Both the position numbers and the translations under genes were made by a program. From positions 1 through 20,891 of the forward strand of contig JAFTYS010000087.1 of NCBI GenBank assembly GCA_017461285.1: DNA of 20,891 nt. Reading direction: 5' to 3'. This DNA is from Bacteroidales bacterium (GTDB lineage Bacteria; Bacteroidota; Bacteroidia; Bacteroidales; UBA932). Positions 1-7,455 of the stretch are shown one piece after another. Under the pieces are notes generated by a model, which saw only the letters and a list, made by a program, of their open reading frames with translations, ran no database searches and was not told the DNA's origin. Positions within the stretch are counted from its first letter, which is position 1. Every line of letters starts with the position of its first letter.

Positions 1-88
1 AAGACATTTTTTTTTCTTTGCACAGCTCCATCAAGGTGCTATACAAAGAATCGTGAGATTGCCCCGTTACTGCCCCGTTTTTTACGGG

Positions 89-131
89 AAAATCGCCTAA
101 CTTGTTGTTATTCAACTCGTTAGACGATTTT
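89..131 (-). terminator. Intrinsic terminator of tRNA-Ser
   Basis: Read on the minus strand, a 13-base arm beginning AAAATCG pairs with a 13-base arm ending CGATTTT. All positions pair if one U-G wobble is allowed, and the loop is 17 bases. The hairpin starts three bases after the tRNA 3' end and its second arm ends in a T run, as expected for termination of the tRNA transcript. A second small stem (CCCGT/ACGGG, 74-88) follows it. The assignment rests on structure and position. Confidence 0.7.
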
Positions 132-133
132 TG

Positions 134-218
134 CGGAGAGAGAGGGATTCGAACCCCCGGACCCGTTAAGATCAACGGTTTTCAAGACCGCCGCATTCGA
201 CCACTCTGCCATCTCTCC
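134..218 (-). tRNA. tRNA-Ser (anticodon TGA)
   Basis: The minus strand reads GGAGAGATGGCAGAGTGG at the 5' end, and the first seven bases pair with TCTCTCC at the 3' end. The anticodon loop CTTGAAA gives anticodon TGA, which reads UCA and UCG serine codons. A long variable arm and a T arm with GGTTCGAATCC follow, the class II layout of tRNA-Ser. The discriminator base is G and CCA is not encoded (the next bases are CAA). The gene has a well-placed promoter and terminator of its own. Confidence 0.96.
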
Positions 219-244
219 AATATTGTTCCCTTTGAAAGGGAATG

Positions 245-275
245 CAAAGGTACGAATAAAATCGAAACCTGCAAA
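245..275 (-). promoter_or_regulatory. Bacteroidetes-type promoter of tRNA-Ser
   Basis: On the minus strand a TTTG (-33 element, 275-272) is followed after 19 bases by TACCTTTG (-7 element, 252-245). This matches the Bacteroidetes primary sigma consensus TTTG / TAnnTTTG. The tRNA 5' end is 26 bases beyond the -7 element. The -33 box directly follows the lspA stop codon. Confidence 0.75.
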
Positions 276-869
276 TTATTTTTCACTTTTTTCTTCTTCC
301 TTAGCAAAAAACTTGTACTGGAATATCAGAAGGTAGATCGCTCCGCAGGTCACGCAGCTGTCGGCGAAGTTGAAGACTGCGCCGAAGAACGTGCGCGGAT
401 AGTCCATCCAAGGAAGCTGATAGTCGAACAGAGGGAAATAGAACATGTCCACGACCTGTCCGAACATGAAGGCGAACGGAGCACCTGGCATCACCGTCTC
501 CGGCCATATGAGACCGTAGAAGAAGCAGTCGATGATGTTGCCCAGAGCACCGGCTGTGATCATGGTAAGGCCCACAAGCACTCCCGTCGGGGTTTCCTCA
601 GACTTTGCAAGCTTTCCGATCCACCAGAAGAGTCCGCCGAAGAGGACTATGCGGAACAGGGAGAGCAGGACCTTGCCCCACACTCCGCCGAAAGCCATGC
701 CGAAGGCCATGCCCTTGTTGAGGACGAAATGGAGCTTGAACCAGTCCCCTATCACGTCTATGGTCTCGCCAAGGTCCATGTTCGTCTTGACCAGAATCTT
801 GATGATCTGGTCAAGAACGACTAGAACTGCTCCGAGGATTAAAAGTCTTGTCCCTTTTGAAACCTTCAT
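276..869 (-). CDS. lspA: Lipoprotein signal peptidase (signal peptidase II)
   Basis: This 197-residue inner-membrane aspartic protease removes the signal peptide from prolipoproteins after the cysteine has been lipidated. The two catalytic aspartates are visible in GNIID (D114) and FNFAD (D170), and the N51-K-G-M-A-F segment matches the conserved NxGxAF-type motif. Hydrophobic segments occur near residues 8-26, 66-86, 96-116 and 172-188. The stretch of about 50 residues between the two catalytic motifs, containing WPETVMPG and [10 protein letters not shown], is the long insert typical of Bacteroidetes LspA. It starts two bases after the DksA-like stop codon, so it is the last gene of the ileS operon. 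Its substrates would include the four lipoproteins encoded at the other end of this window. Confidence 0.96.
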   Translation of the reverse strand: MKVSKGTRLLILGAVLVVLDQIIKILVKTNMDLGETIDVIGDWFKLHFVLNKGMAFGMAFGGVWGKVLLSLFRIVLFGGLFWWIGKLAKSEETPTGVLVGLTMITAGALGNIIDCFFYGLIWPETVMPGAPFAFMFGQVVDMFYFPLFDYQLPWMDYPRTFFGAVFNFADSCVTCGAIYLLIFQYKFFAKEEEKSEK

Positions 870-871
870 GC

Positions 872-1282
872 CTATTTGTTCTTGTTCATCATCTCCTTAG
901 CCTCGACGGTAAGGGTTGCATGAGGAACGAGACGAAGTCTTTCCTTAGGGATAAGCTTGCCGGTCACGCGGCATACTCCGTATGTCTTGTTCTCGATTCT
1001 GATGAGCGCTGCCTCAAGATTCTGGATGAACTTGTACTGGCGCTGCGCGAGAGCACCTGCCTCTTCCTTTGAAAGAGCTGTCGCGCCTTCTTCCATCACC
1101 TTGAATGTAGGAGAGGTGTCTTCGATATCGTTGCTTGAATCGTGGGTCACGATGTCACGAAGAGTCCTATATTCCTTTTTTGCGTTTTCAAGCATTTCTA
1201 TAATGATGGCCTTGAACTCCTGGAGTTCCTCATCACTGTAACGTACCTTGAATTCAGGTGCGTTCTTCATTTCTTCTGCCAT
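872..1282 (-). CDS. DksA/TraR-family protein with a degenerate zinc finger
   Basis: This 136-residue soluble protein has a long charged helical stretch (about residues 16-85, a likely coiled coil) followed by a C-terminal DksA/TraR-like finger, YGVCRVTGKLIPKERLRLVP. DksA-family proteins bind RNA polymerase in its secondary channel and adjust transcription, often together with (p)ppGpp. Here the four-cysteine zinc site is reduced to one cysteine: the first C-x-x-C reads CRVT and the second is replaced by TVEA. The RL.xVPHA core is kept. The fold therefore probably holds without zinc. The gene lies 30 bases after ileS and 2 bases before lspA, an order common in Bacteroidales. The family call is firm; the role as a transcription factor is inferred from the family. 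Confidence 0.88.
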   Translation of the reverse strand: MAEEMKNAPEFKVRYSDEELQEFKAIIIEMLENAKKEYRTLRDIVTHDSSNDIEDTSPTFKVMEEGATALSKEEAGALAQRQYKFIQNLEAALIRIENKTYGVCRVTGKLIPKERLRLVPHATLTVEAKEMMNKNK

Positions 1283-1312
1283 AATATATTGTTTTTATAG
1301 TTAAAGTGTTCC

Positions 1313-4300
1313 TTAGCATTTAGCCACTGAAATGCGGATCATTCCGTCATTCCACTCTACTTCAGGAGCGTCTCCGGCCTCTGCGAGCGGAGCGGCCTCG
1401 ACCGAAAGGGCGAGGGTCTGCGCTCCGACATAGGCGGCGAAGTTCGCCAGCGAAGCGGCGATCTCTTCGCCGTCTGCACCGTCTGCAAAAATCTTCACAT
1501 TGACCTTGTCGGTAACATCGAATCCGCTGCTCTTGCGCAGGTTCTGGATTCGGTTGATCAGCTCACGTGCGACACCTTCCTGCCTGAGGGCCTCGGTGAT
1601 GGTGATGTCGAGGGCGATCGTCATCGCGCCTTCTGTCGCCACGAGCCATCCCGGCATGTCCTCTGAAGAGATCTCATAGTCTCCGGCATTGAGGGTAACG
1701 TCGCCTGAAGCGAGGTTCAAAACATATCCCGTGCCAGAAGCCTCTGCAGCCTGGATTTCATTTATAACCTCCTGCGAGAGGGTTCCGAACGCAGCGGCGA
1801 TCTCCTTCATCTGCTTTCCGTATATCTTTCCGAGAGTCTTGAAGTTAGGCTTGATCTTCTTTGTGATCAGACCTGTGGTATCTGAAATGAATTCTGCCTC
1901 CTTGACATTGACCTCATTGAGGATCAGGTCCTTCACAAGCTCCAGCTGATCCTTCACACGCGCGTCGATCACAGGAATTATGATCTTAGAGAGAGGCTTG
2001 CGTACATTGACCTCTGCCTTGCGGCGGAGTGCGAGCACCATGGATGTAGCCCTCTGTGCAAGAGCCATACGCTCTTCGAGATCCTTGTCTACGACAGTCT
2101 CGTCATATGCAGGCATAGCCACATAATGTACCGAATCCGCGCCTTCCACCAGGTCGGTGTAGAGACGGTCCATGAAGAACGGAGCGATAGGGGCTGCGAG
2201 CTTGGATACAGCCACGAGCACCTGGTAGAGGGTCTGGTATGCCGAAAGCTTGTCTGTGTCCATCTGTCCTCCCCAGAAACGCTTTCTTCCGAGACGGACG
2301 TACCAGTTGCTGACATGGTCGCAGACGAAATCCTGGATCAGACGGCCTGCAGTCGTGATGTCATAGTCCTCATATGCCGCCGTAACATCCTTCACGAGGG
2401 TGTTCAGAAGCGAGATCACCCATCTGTCGATCTCCGGACGCTCCGACATCGGCACAGCCTCTGCCGCAGGATCGAATCCGTCGATGTTCGCATAAAGGGC
2501 GAAGAATGAATATGTGTTGTAGAGAGTTCCGAAGAACTTGCGGCGCACCTCGTCGACACCGCCCACGTCGAAACGGAGGTTGTCCCAAGGCTGCGCATTT
2601 GTCAGCATGTACCATCTGAGGGCGTCGGCGCCGTATGTGTCGAGAGCCCAGAAAGGATCGACCGCATTGCCCAGACGCTTGCTCATCTTGTTGCCGTCCT
2701 TGTCGAGGACAAGTCCGTTCGAGATCACGCGCCTGAACGCGCACTTGTCGCTGACCATCGTGTTTATCGCATGGAGGGTATAGAACCATCCGCGGGTCTG
2801 GTCCACGCCTTCGGCGATGAAGTCAGCAGTGATTCCGAACTTGTCGGAATCAAGGTTGCGGAGGCCTTCCTGCGCATACGGCATGGCACCTGAATCGAAC
2901 CATACGTCGATCAGGTCGAGCTCGCGCACCATCTTCTTTCCGCTGTCCGAAACGAGGAAGATATTGTCCACGTACGGACGGTGTATGTCGATCTTGTCGT
3001 AGTTTTCCTTTGACATGTCCTTAGGATCGAAGCCCTTGGCTGCGAACGGATTCTCTGTCATGAATCCGGCTGCCACAGCCTTGTCGATCTCCGCATAAAG
3101 CTCGGCGATCGAACCGATGCACTTCGCTTCCTTTCCGTCCTCGGTCTGCCAGATCGGGAGAGGGGTTCCCCAGTAGCGGCTGCGGCTGAGGTTCCAGTCC
3201 TGGATGTTCTCGAGCCACTTTCCGAAACGGCCTGTACCTGTCGACTCCGGCTTCCACATGATCTGCTCGTTGAGCTCCATCATCCTCTCGCGGACTGCTG
3301 TCGTCCTGATGAACCATGAGTTGAGAGGATAGTAGAGCACCGGCTTGTCTGTGCGCCAGCAGTGAGGATAGTTATGGGTGTGCTTCTCGATCTTGAACGC
3401 CTTGTTCTGCTGCTTGAGCATCACGCAAAGGTCCACATCGAGGGTCGGAGCATCTGCCGGAAGTTCAGGATCGTATGCATTCTTCACATAGCGGCCTGCC
3501 CACTCCCTGTACTCATCCGACATGTTTGCAGCAACGTATTCAGGGTCGAAGTCCTCGACGCGGAAGAAACGTCCGCGGAGATCGACCTGCGCCTGAAGGT
3601 CGCCGTTACGGTCCACGACCTGAAGGCCGGGAACGCCGGCAAGCCTTGCCACCTTGGCGTCATCGGCACCGAAGGTAGGAGCGATGTGCACGATACCTGT
3701 ACCGTCCTCTGTAGTCACATAGTCGCCTGGGATTACACGGAAAGCGCCTTCGCCAGGGTTGAACCAAGGGATGAGCTGCTCGTAGCTGATGCCGACGAGA
3801 TCCGTTCCCTTGAGAGTGCCCTCAAGCACCTTGAACTCCTGCTTCTTAGGATTGAAATGTGCATTCACGAGAGCCTGGGCCACGATATAGAGGGCCTGCT
3901 CGCCTGTGTACGGATTCGATGAAACCACGCGCACATAGTCGATGTTCGGGCCGACGCAGAGGGCGGTGTTCGAAGGCAAGGTCCATGGAGTCGTCGTCCA
4001 TGCAAGGATGTATGCAGGCACGCCCTCGCTGAAGAGGAACTCCGATTTATTGTCACGCACCACCTTGAACTGGGCCACGGCGGTCGTGTCCTTCACGTCA
4101 CGGTAGCAGCCAGGCTGGTTGAGTTCATGGGTGCTGAGTCCTGTTCCTGCTGCAGGAGAGTATGGCTGGATGGACTTTCCCTTGTATAGAAGGCCCTTGT
4201 CATAGATCTTCTTGAGAAGGTACCAGAGGGTCTCGATGTAGCGGTTGTCGTAGGTGATGTAAGGGTCGTTCATGTCTACCCAATAGCCCACACGCTCGGT

Positions 4301-4702
4301 CATGTTCACCCACTCTGCAGTGTACTTCATGACCTCCTTGCGGCATGCGTCGTTGTACTCCTCGACGCTGATCTTCGTACCGATGTCCTCCTTGGTGATG
4401 CCCAGCATCTTCTCGACGCCTAGCTCCACAGGAAGGCCGTGTGTGTCCCATCCTGCCCTTCTGTTCACCTTATATCCGCTCTGGGTCTTGTAGCGGCAGA
4501 TGGCGTCCTTGATCGAACGGGCCATCACATGGTGGATGCCCGGCATACCATTCGCAGAAGGCGGACCCTCGAAGAAAATGAACTCCGGAGCACCTTCCCT
4601 CAACTCAAGCGACTTCTCGAACGCATGGTTCTTCTTCCATCTGTCGAGCACCTCGTTGCCTGTCGCAACCAGATCAAGACCTTTATATTCTCTAAATTTC
4701 AT
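1313..4702 (-). CDS. ileS: Isoleucine--tRNA ligase
   Basis: This 1129-residue cytoplasmic class I synthetase charges tRNA-Ile with isoleucine and edits mischarged valine. The HIGH-type signature sits in PPSANGMPGIHHV (about residues 47-59) and the KMSKS-type signature is KMSKR (672-676), inside GNKMSKRLGN. The editing (CP1) domain lies between them and contains AWTTTPWTLPSN. An anticodon-binding domain follows (WDNLRFD to SNWYVRLGRKRFW), then a long C-terminal extension without the Cys4 zinc finger of the E. coli type. The GIHH and KMSKR variants and the C-terminus suggest the eukaryote-like (IleS2) lineage, which in other bacteria tolerates mupirocin; that point is inference. It is the first gene of the minus-strand operon and diverges from the cvpA-like gene. 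Confidence 0.97.
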   Translation of the reverse strand: MKFREYKGLDLVATGNEVLDRWKKNHAFEKSLELREGAPEFIFFEGPPSANGMPGIHHVMARSIKDAICRYKTQSGYKVNRRAGWDTHGLPVELGVEKMLGITKEDIGTKISVEEYNDACRKEVMKYTAEWVNMTERVGYWVDMNDPYITYDNRYIETLWYLLKKIYDKGLLYKGKSIQPYSPAAGTGLSTHELNQPGCYRDVKDTTAVAQFKVVRDNKSEFLFSEGVPAYILAWTTTPWTLPSNTALCVGPNIDYVRVVSSNPYTGEQALYIVAQALVNAHFNPKKQEFKVLEGTLKGTDLVGISYEQLIPWFNPGEGAFRVIPGDYVTTEDGTGIVHIAPTFGADDAKVARLAGVPGLQVVDRNGDLQAQVDLRGRFFRVEDFDPEYVAANMSDEYREWAGRYVKNAYDPELPADAPTLDVDLCVMLKQQNKAFKIEKHTHNYPHCWRTDKPVLYYPLNSWFIRTTAVRERMMELNEQIMWKPESTGTGRFGKWLENIQDWNLSRSRYWGTPLPIWQTEDGKEAKCIGSIAELYAEIDKAVAAGFMTENPFAAKGFDPKDMSKENYDKIDIHRPYVDNIFLVSDSGKKMVRELDLIDVWFDSGAMPYAQEGLRNLDSDKFGITADFIAEGVDQTRGWFYTLHAINTMVSDKCAFRRVISNGLVLDKDGNKMSKRLGNAVDPFWALDTYGADALRWYMLTNAQPWDNLRFDVGGVDEVRRKFFGTLYNTYSFFALYANIDGFDPAAEAVPMSERPEIDRWVISLLNTLVKDVTAAYEDYDITTAGRLIQDFVCDHVSNWYVRLGRKRFWGGQMDTDKLSAYQTLYQVLVAVSKLAAPIAPFFMDRLYTDLVEGADSVHYVAMPAYDETVVDKDLEERMALAQRATSMVLALRRKAEVNVRKPLSKIIIPVIDARVKDQLELVKDLILNEVNVKEAEFISDTTGLITKKIKPNFKTLGKIYGKQMKEIAAAFGTLSQEVINEIQAAEASGTGYVLNLASGDVTLNAGDYEISSEDMPGWLVATEGAMTIALDITITEALRQEGVARELINRIQNLRKSSGFDVTDKVNVKIFADGADGEEIAASLANFAAYVGAQTLALSVEAAPLAEAGDAPEVEWNDGMIRISVAKC

Positions 4703-4727
4703 AAATAAAAATTATTATCTATTTTTG
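4697..4727 (+). promoter_or_regulatory. Candidate promoter for cvpA-tsaB
   Basis: TATTTTTG at 4720-4727 matches the Bacteroidetes -7 consensus TAnnTTTG exactly. Nineteen bases upstream is TTTC (4697-4700), one mismatch from the TTTG -33 box. It would give a leader of roughly 50 bases before the ATG at 4787. The -33 box overlaps the first codons of ileS on the other strand. Confidence 0.5.
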
Positions 4728-4761
4728 CAATCAGAAAATCCCGTTGGGAAATTTGAATCTG

Positions 4762-4769
4762 CAAATATA
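4762..4769 (-). promoter_or_regulatory. Candidate -7 element for the ileS operon
   Basis: The minus strand reads TATATTTG, an exact TAnnTTTG, about 60 bases upstream of the ileS ATG. No good TTTG box lies 17-23 bases further upstream, so only the -7 half is supported. The two candidate promoters of this divergent region point toward each other, so their transcripts would overlap. Confidence 0.4.
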
Positions 4770-4786
4770 GACATTTTAAGGCAAAT

Positions 4787-5284
4787 ATGAACATCCTGGA
4801 TATCATTCTTTTGATTTGCTTCATCCCCGCCCTCGTCCAGGGCATCAGGAAAGGCTTCATCGCCCAGGCGATCTCCATAATTTCCATAATCGTCGGCATC
4901 TGGGCATCGGCCAGATTCGCCGACGTAGTGGCAGCTTGGGTAGCGCAGTACATCACCGCATCGGAGCAGGTGATGAAGATCGTGGCGTTCGCCCTTATCC
5001 TGATAGTGGTGTTCTTCCTGCTCGGCCTTCTCGGCAAAGCCCTTGAAGGAATATTCAACTTCGTGCTTCTGGGCTGGCTCAACAAGCTTCTCGGAGTGGT
5101 CTTCGCCCTCCTGAAGACAGCGCTCATAGTAGGACTGGTCATCATGGCCTTCAGCTCCCTCAACGACACCTTCCACCTCGTCAAGGAAGAAGTCCTGAAC
5201 GAATCCGTCCTCTACCCGCCATTGAAGAAAGTCGCCTTCGATGTGTTCCCATACATCAAGGACATGCTGAACCTCGGCAAATAA
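4787..5284 (+). CDS. CvpA-family inner-membrane protein
   Basis: This 165-residue protein has four hydrophobic segments (about residues 4-20, 24-50, 62-88 and 96-122) and a short soluble C-terminal tail. The N-terminal ILDIILLICFIPALVQGIRKGF followed by a second hydrophobic helix is the usual opening of the CvpA family, named for a protein needed for colicin V production in E. coli and linked to envelope stress survival. Its biochemical role is not established. The ATG at 4787 lacks a strong Shine-Dalgarno sequence, which is usual in Bacteroidetes. The gene is 15 bases upstream of tsaB and probably co-transcribed with it. Confidence 0.85.
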   Translation: MNILDIILLICFIPALVQGIRKGFIAQAISIISIIVGIWASARFADVVAAWVAQYITASEQVMKIVAFALILIVVFFLLGLLGKALEGIFNFVLLGWLNKLLGVVFALLKTALIVGLVIMAFSSLNDTFHLVKEEVLNESVLYPPLKKVAFDVFPYIKDMLNLGK

Positions 5285-5299
5285 AAAGGAGAAGGCAAG

Positions 5300-6085
5300 A
5301 TGGAAAGGATCATTCTGATAGAGACATCGACAGCCCTCTGCTCCGTAGCCCTCGCTGAAGACGGAGCGGTGGTCGGCTACCGCGAAAGTTCAGCCCCCAA
5401 GGCACATGCATCACTCACAGCAGTGTTCATCCAGGAAATGCTCGGCGAGCGCGGCCTGACCATGGCCGACTGCGACGCCGTATGCGTCAGCATGGGCCCG
5501 GGCTCATACACCGGCCTCCGCGTCGGCGTCTCCACAGCCAAAGGCCTCTGCTTCGGAAGCTGCAAGCCTCTCCTCGCAGTGGGCACCCTAGACACCCTCG
5601 TCGCCCAGGCCGCAGCTGCTTGCTATCCCGATGCCGCTGCATGTCATCCCGATGCCCCAGCTTGTCATCCTGAGCGAAGCGAAGGATCTTTCCCCTGCCC
5701 CCCTTCAGGCAACTACCGCTACATCATCCCGATGATCGACGCCCGCCGCATGGAAGTCTACACGGCAGTGTTTGAAGCGGATGCGAAAGGATCTCCCCGC
5801 TACCGTCAGATAACGGAAACCGCGCCGGCAATCATCGACGAAACCAGCTTCTCAGAATACCTGGAGCAGGGTCCATGCCTGTTCATAGGTGACGGCGCCG
5901 GCAAATGCGCCGATGTAATCAGGCACCCGAACGCAACCTTCTGCCAATGCTGGCCGAAAGCATCATCGATGCTGGAACCCGCAGTTGCAGCCTTCCGCAC
6001 CGGCAACTTCCAGGACGTAGCCTACTTCGAACCCTTCTACCTGAAGGAATTCGTAGCCACCGTCAGCAAAAAGAAACTCTGGTAG
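5300..6085 (+). CDS. tsaB: TsaB, tRNA threonylcarbamoyladenosine biosynthesis partner, with a repeat-derived insertion
   Basis: TsaB is the inactive TsaD paralogue that helps TsaD, TsaE and TsaC make t6A37 in ANN-decoding tRNAs, in the cytoplasm. The 261-residue protein has the ASKHA-fold N-lobe with ILIETST and SMGPGSYTGLRVG (about 65-76), then PMIDARRMEVYTA (144-156) opening the second half. Family members are usually about 220-240 residues; the excess is explained by an insertion at about 108-131 (CYPDAAA, CHPDAPA, CHPERSEGSF) between the two lobes. The frame stays open throughout and the C-terminal half is intact, so the protein should be functional if the loop is tolerated. An AAGGAGAAG sequence upstream supports the ATG at 5300. 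Confidence 0.93.
   Translation: MERIILIETSTALCSVALAEDGAVVGYRESSAPKAHASLTAVFIQEMLGERGLTMADCDAVCVSMGPGSYTGLRVGVSTAKGLCFGSCKPLLAVGTLDTLVAQAAAACYPDAAACHPDAPACHPERSEGSFPCPPSGNYRYIIPMIDARRMEVYTAVFEADAKGSPRYRQITETAPAIIDETSFSEYLEQGPCLFIGDGAGKCADVIRHPNATFCQCWPKASSMLEPAVAAFRTGNFQDVAYFEPFYLKEFVATVSKKKLW
5621..5689 (+). repeat. 21-base tandem repeat ending in a VILSEAKDL-type dispersed repeat, inside tsaB
   Basis: Related units begin at 5621, 5642 and 5663, a 21-base period that adds exactly seven codons per copy. The third unit runs into TGTCATCCTGAGCGAAGCG followed by AAGGATCT. This is a short dispersed repeat I recognise from many unrelated bacterial genomes, often mis-translated as CHPERSEGS or VILSEAKDL. 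Here it is read through in frame as CHPERSEGSF. Confidence 0.8.
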
Positions 6086-6155
6086 CATCGCCTCGCCTCC
6101 CATCGCCTCCTAGCGCACCGCAGAACATTCCGCAACATTTCCCCAGATTCCCGGA

Positions 6156-6264
6156 CACGACACGCAAAAATACCTCTAAAACTGCATGTCGTGGCACATT
6201 CCGCGGCATTTTCCCAGATTCCCGGACACAACACGCAACAAAGGCTCTCCCATTGCGCGTCGTG
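6156..6264. repeat. REP-like hairpin pair R1 (type I) and R2 (type II)
   Basis: R1 pairs 6156-6166 with 6183-6193, with a single mismatch. R2 pairs 6227-6238 with 6253-6264. Both left arms are preceded by CCGGA. The start-to-start spacing is 71 bases. Confidence 0.8.
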
Positions 6265-6391
6265 GTATCTGCCATAGGTAGTTCTTCCGGAGACTCATTC
6301 GCAGTCCATACTGCTAACAAACAAACTGCGAGTCCCCAGCCTGACCAAGTTCCTGAAACAGGCACGAGAAAGAAGGCAACAGTCGAGCGGG

Positions 6392-6461
6392 CGGAGAGCC
6401 TTCGGGAGAGCTCTCCGTCCCGTTCGAACTGTAGCTGCCGGAAACCGTATACTCCGGCAGC
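6392..6461. repeat. Two GC-rich hairpins, first copy of the duplicated unit
   Basis: CGGAGAGC (6392-6399) pairs with GCTCTCCG (6410-6417). GCTGCCGGA (6434-6442) pairs perfectly with TCCGGCAGC (6453-6461). Neither is followed by a T run, so they look like repeat hairpins rather than standard terminators, although the second could still stop transcription from tsaB. Confidence 0.65.
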
Positions 6462-6552
6462 GGTGCCCCAGACAAAACACCTCAACCTTTACCAACCTTT
6501 ACCACTTCCCACACTCCCTTCCATATTCCCCTACGCCAATCCTACTAGTTCT

Positions 6553-6663
6553 GCCACGACACGCAAAACCACCTCTAAAACTGCGCGTCGCGGCACCTTC
6601 CGAGGCATTTCCCCTGTTTTCCGGACACGACACGCAACAAAAGCTCTCCCGTTGCGCGTCGTG
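6553..6663. repeat. REP-like hairpin pair R3 (type I) and R4 (type II)
   Basis: R3 pairs 6553-6565 with 6582-6594. Its left flank is CTGC instead of CCGGA. R4 pairs 6626-6637 with 6652-6663. The stems are again offset by 71 bases, matching the R1-R2 pair 399 bases upstream. Confidence 0.8.
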
Positions 6664-6791
6664 GTATCTGCCATAGGTAGTTCTTCCGGAGACTCATTCG
6701 CAGTCCCTGCTGCTAACAAACTGCCAGCCAGTCCCAAGCCTGACCAAGTTCATGAAACAGGCACGAGGAAGAAGGCAACAGTCGAGCGGGG

Positions 6792-6861
6792 CGGAGAGCC
6801 TTCGGGAGAGCTCTCCGTCCCGTTCGAACTGTAGCTGCCGGAAACCGTATACTCCGGCAGC
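6792..6861. repeat. Two GC-rich hairpins, second copy of the duplicated unit
   Basis: These are the same two stems as at 6392-6461, shifted by 400 bases: CGGAGAGC/GCTCTCCG at 6792-6817 and GCTGCCGGA/TCCGGCAGC at 6834-6861. The surrounding sequence is almost unchanged between copies. Confidence 0.65.
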
Positions 6862-6942
6862 GGTGCCCCAGACAAAACACCTCAACCTTTACCACTTCCC
6901 ACACTCCCTTCCATATTCCCCTACGCCAATCCTACTAGTTCT

Positions 6943-7125
6943 GCCACGACACGCAAAACCCATCCCTGAAACTGCGCGTCGCGGCACCTTCCGCGGCATT
7001 TCCCCTATTTTCCGGACACGACACGCAAAAAAACCTCTAAAACTGCATGTCGTGGCACATTTCGCGGCATTTTCCCAGATTCCCGGACACGACACGCAAC
7101 AAAGGCTCTCCCATTGCGCGTCGTG
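6943..7125. repeat. REP-like hairpins R5, R6 (type I) and R7 (type II)
   Basis: R5 pairs 6943-6955 with 6973-6985, R6 pairs 7017-7027 with 7044-7054, and R7 pairs 7088-7099 with 7114-7125. Spacing is again 71-72 bases. Unlike the upstream pairs, two type I hairpins occur in a row here, which suggests unequal recombination or a nested insertion. Confidence 0.8.
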
Positions 7126-7163
7126 GTATCTGCCACAGGTAGTTCTTCCGGAGACTTGTCCTT

Positions 7164-7455
7164 CCGAGGTTTTTCCGGGGTGTCCTTCCGAGACCTTCTG
7201 AGGTCCTCCCTGGGGCTTGTCCTACCGAGAACACCCAACACCCGCCCCTTCCAAAAACATCAGACCCTTCCGAGTCATTCCGAAAACATCCGGCCCCTCC
7301 CCAAAATACCCAACACCCAAACCCTTCCAAAAACATCCCGAGAACCTTCCGAGATCTCCCCACAAGACACAGTCACAAAACCGTTTGTTCGATTGTCCAT
7401 TGCGGTATCGGCGGCAGACATCTCGTTGGGCAGTATGGTCGGGACGCCTGCACAG
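7164..7455. other. Noncoding, pyrimidine-rich stretch with degenerate CCTTCCGAG repeats
   Basis: The plus strand carries many variants of TCCTTCCGAG, CTTCCAAAAACATC and CCCAACACCC between 7160 and 7360. Examples are the CTTCCAAAAACATC copies near 7246 and 7325. Open frames exist on both strands but show only the repeat composition. I see no gene, tRNA or clear promoter here. Confidence 0.5.

Larger units (their letters stand above)
6086..7163. repeat. REP/BIME-like palindrome array with a ~399-base tandem duplication
   Basis: This noncoding stretch after tsaB carries seven imperfect palindromes of one family (starts near 6156, 6227, 6553, 6626, 6943, 7017 and 7088). Their stems are of the form CACGACACGCA(A) / (T)TGCGCGTCGTG. 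Two types occur. Type I has a loop like AAAANACCTCTAAAAC and continues GGCAC.TTCCGCGGCATTT. Type II has a loop like CAAAGGCTCTCCCAT and continues GGTATCTGCCAyAGGTAG. The whole block is tandemly duplicated: landmarks at 6272 and 6671 lie 399 bases apart. A third, rearranged partial copy begins near 6943 and breaks off after CCGGAGAC at about 7163. Long open frames here are mutually overlapping on both strands and repeat with the DNA, so I do not call genes. Confidence 0.85.

Noticed and set aside
1..120. Partial coding sequence on the minus strand at the left edge
   Set aside because: The frame is open and contains possible ATG starts at 31 and 7, but too few residues are visible to recognise a protein, and part of it lies in the tRNA terminator.
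5905..6834. A 309-codon open frame in the noncoding region after tsaB
   Set aside because: It overlaps the end of tsaB in another frame, repeats its own sequence with the 399-base DNA duplication, and is mirrored by open frames on the opposite strand. Its P/S/T/R-rich content reflects the palindromes, not a protein.
6156..7125. CRISPR array
   Set aside because: The regularly spaced repeats (71 bases) are palindromes with variable stems and similar spacers, there are two alternating types, and no cas genes are nearby.
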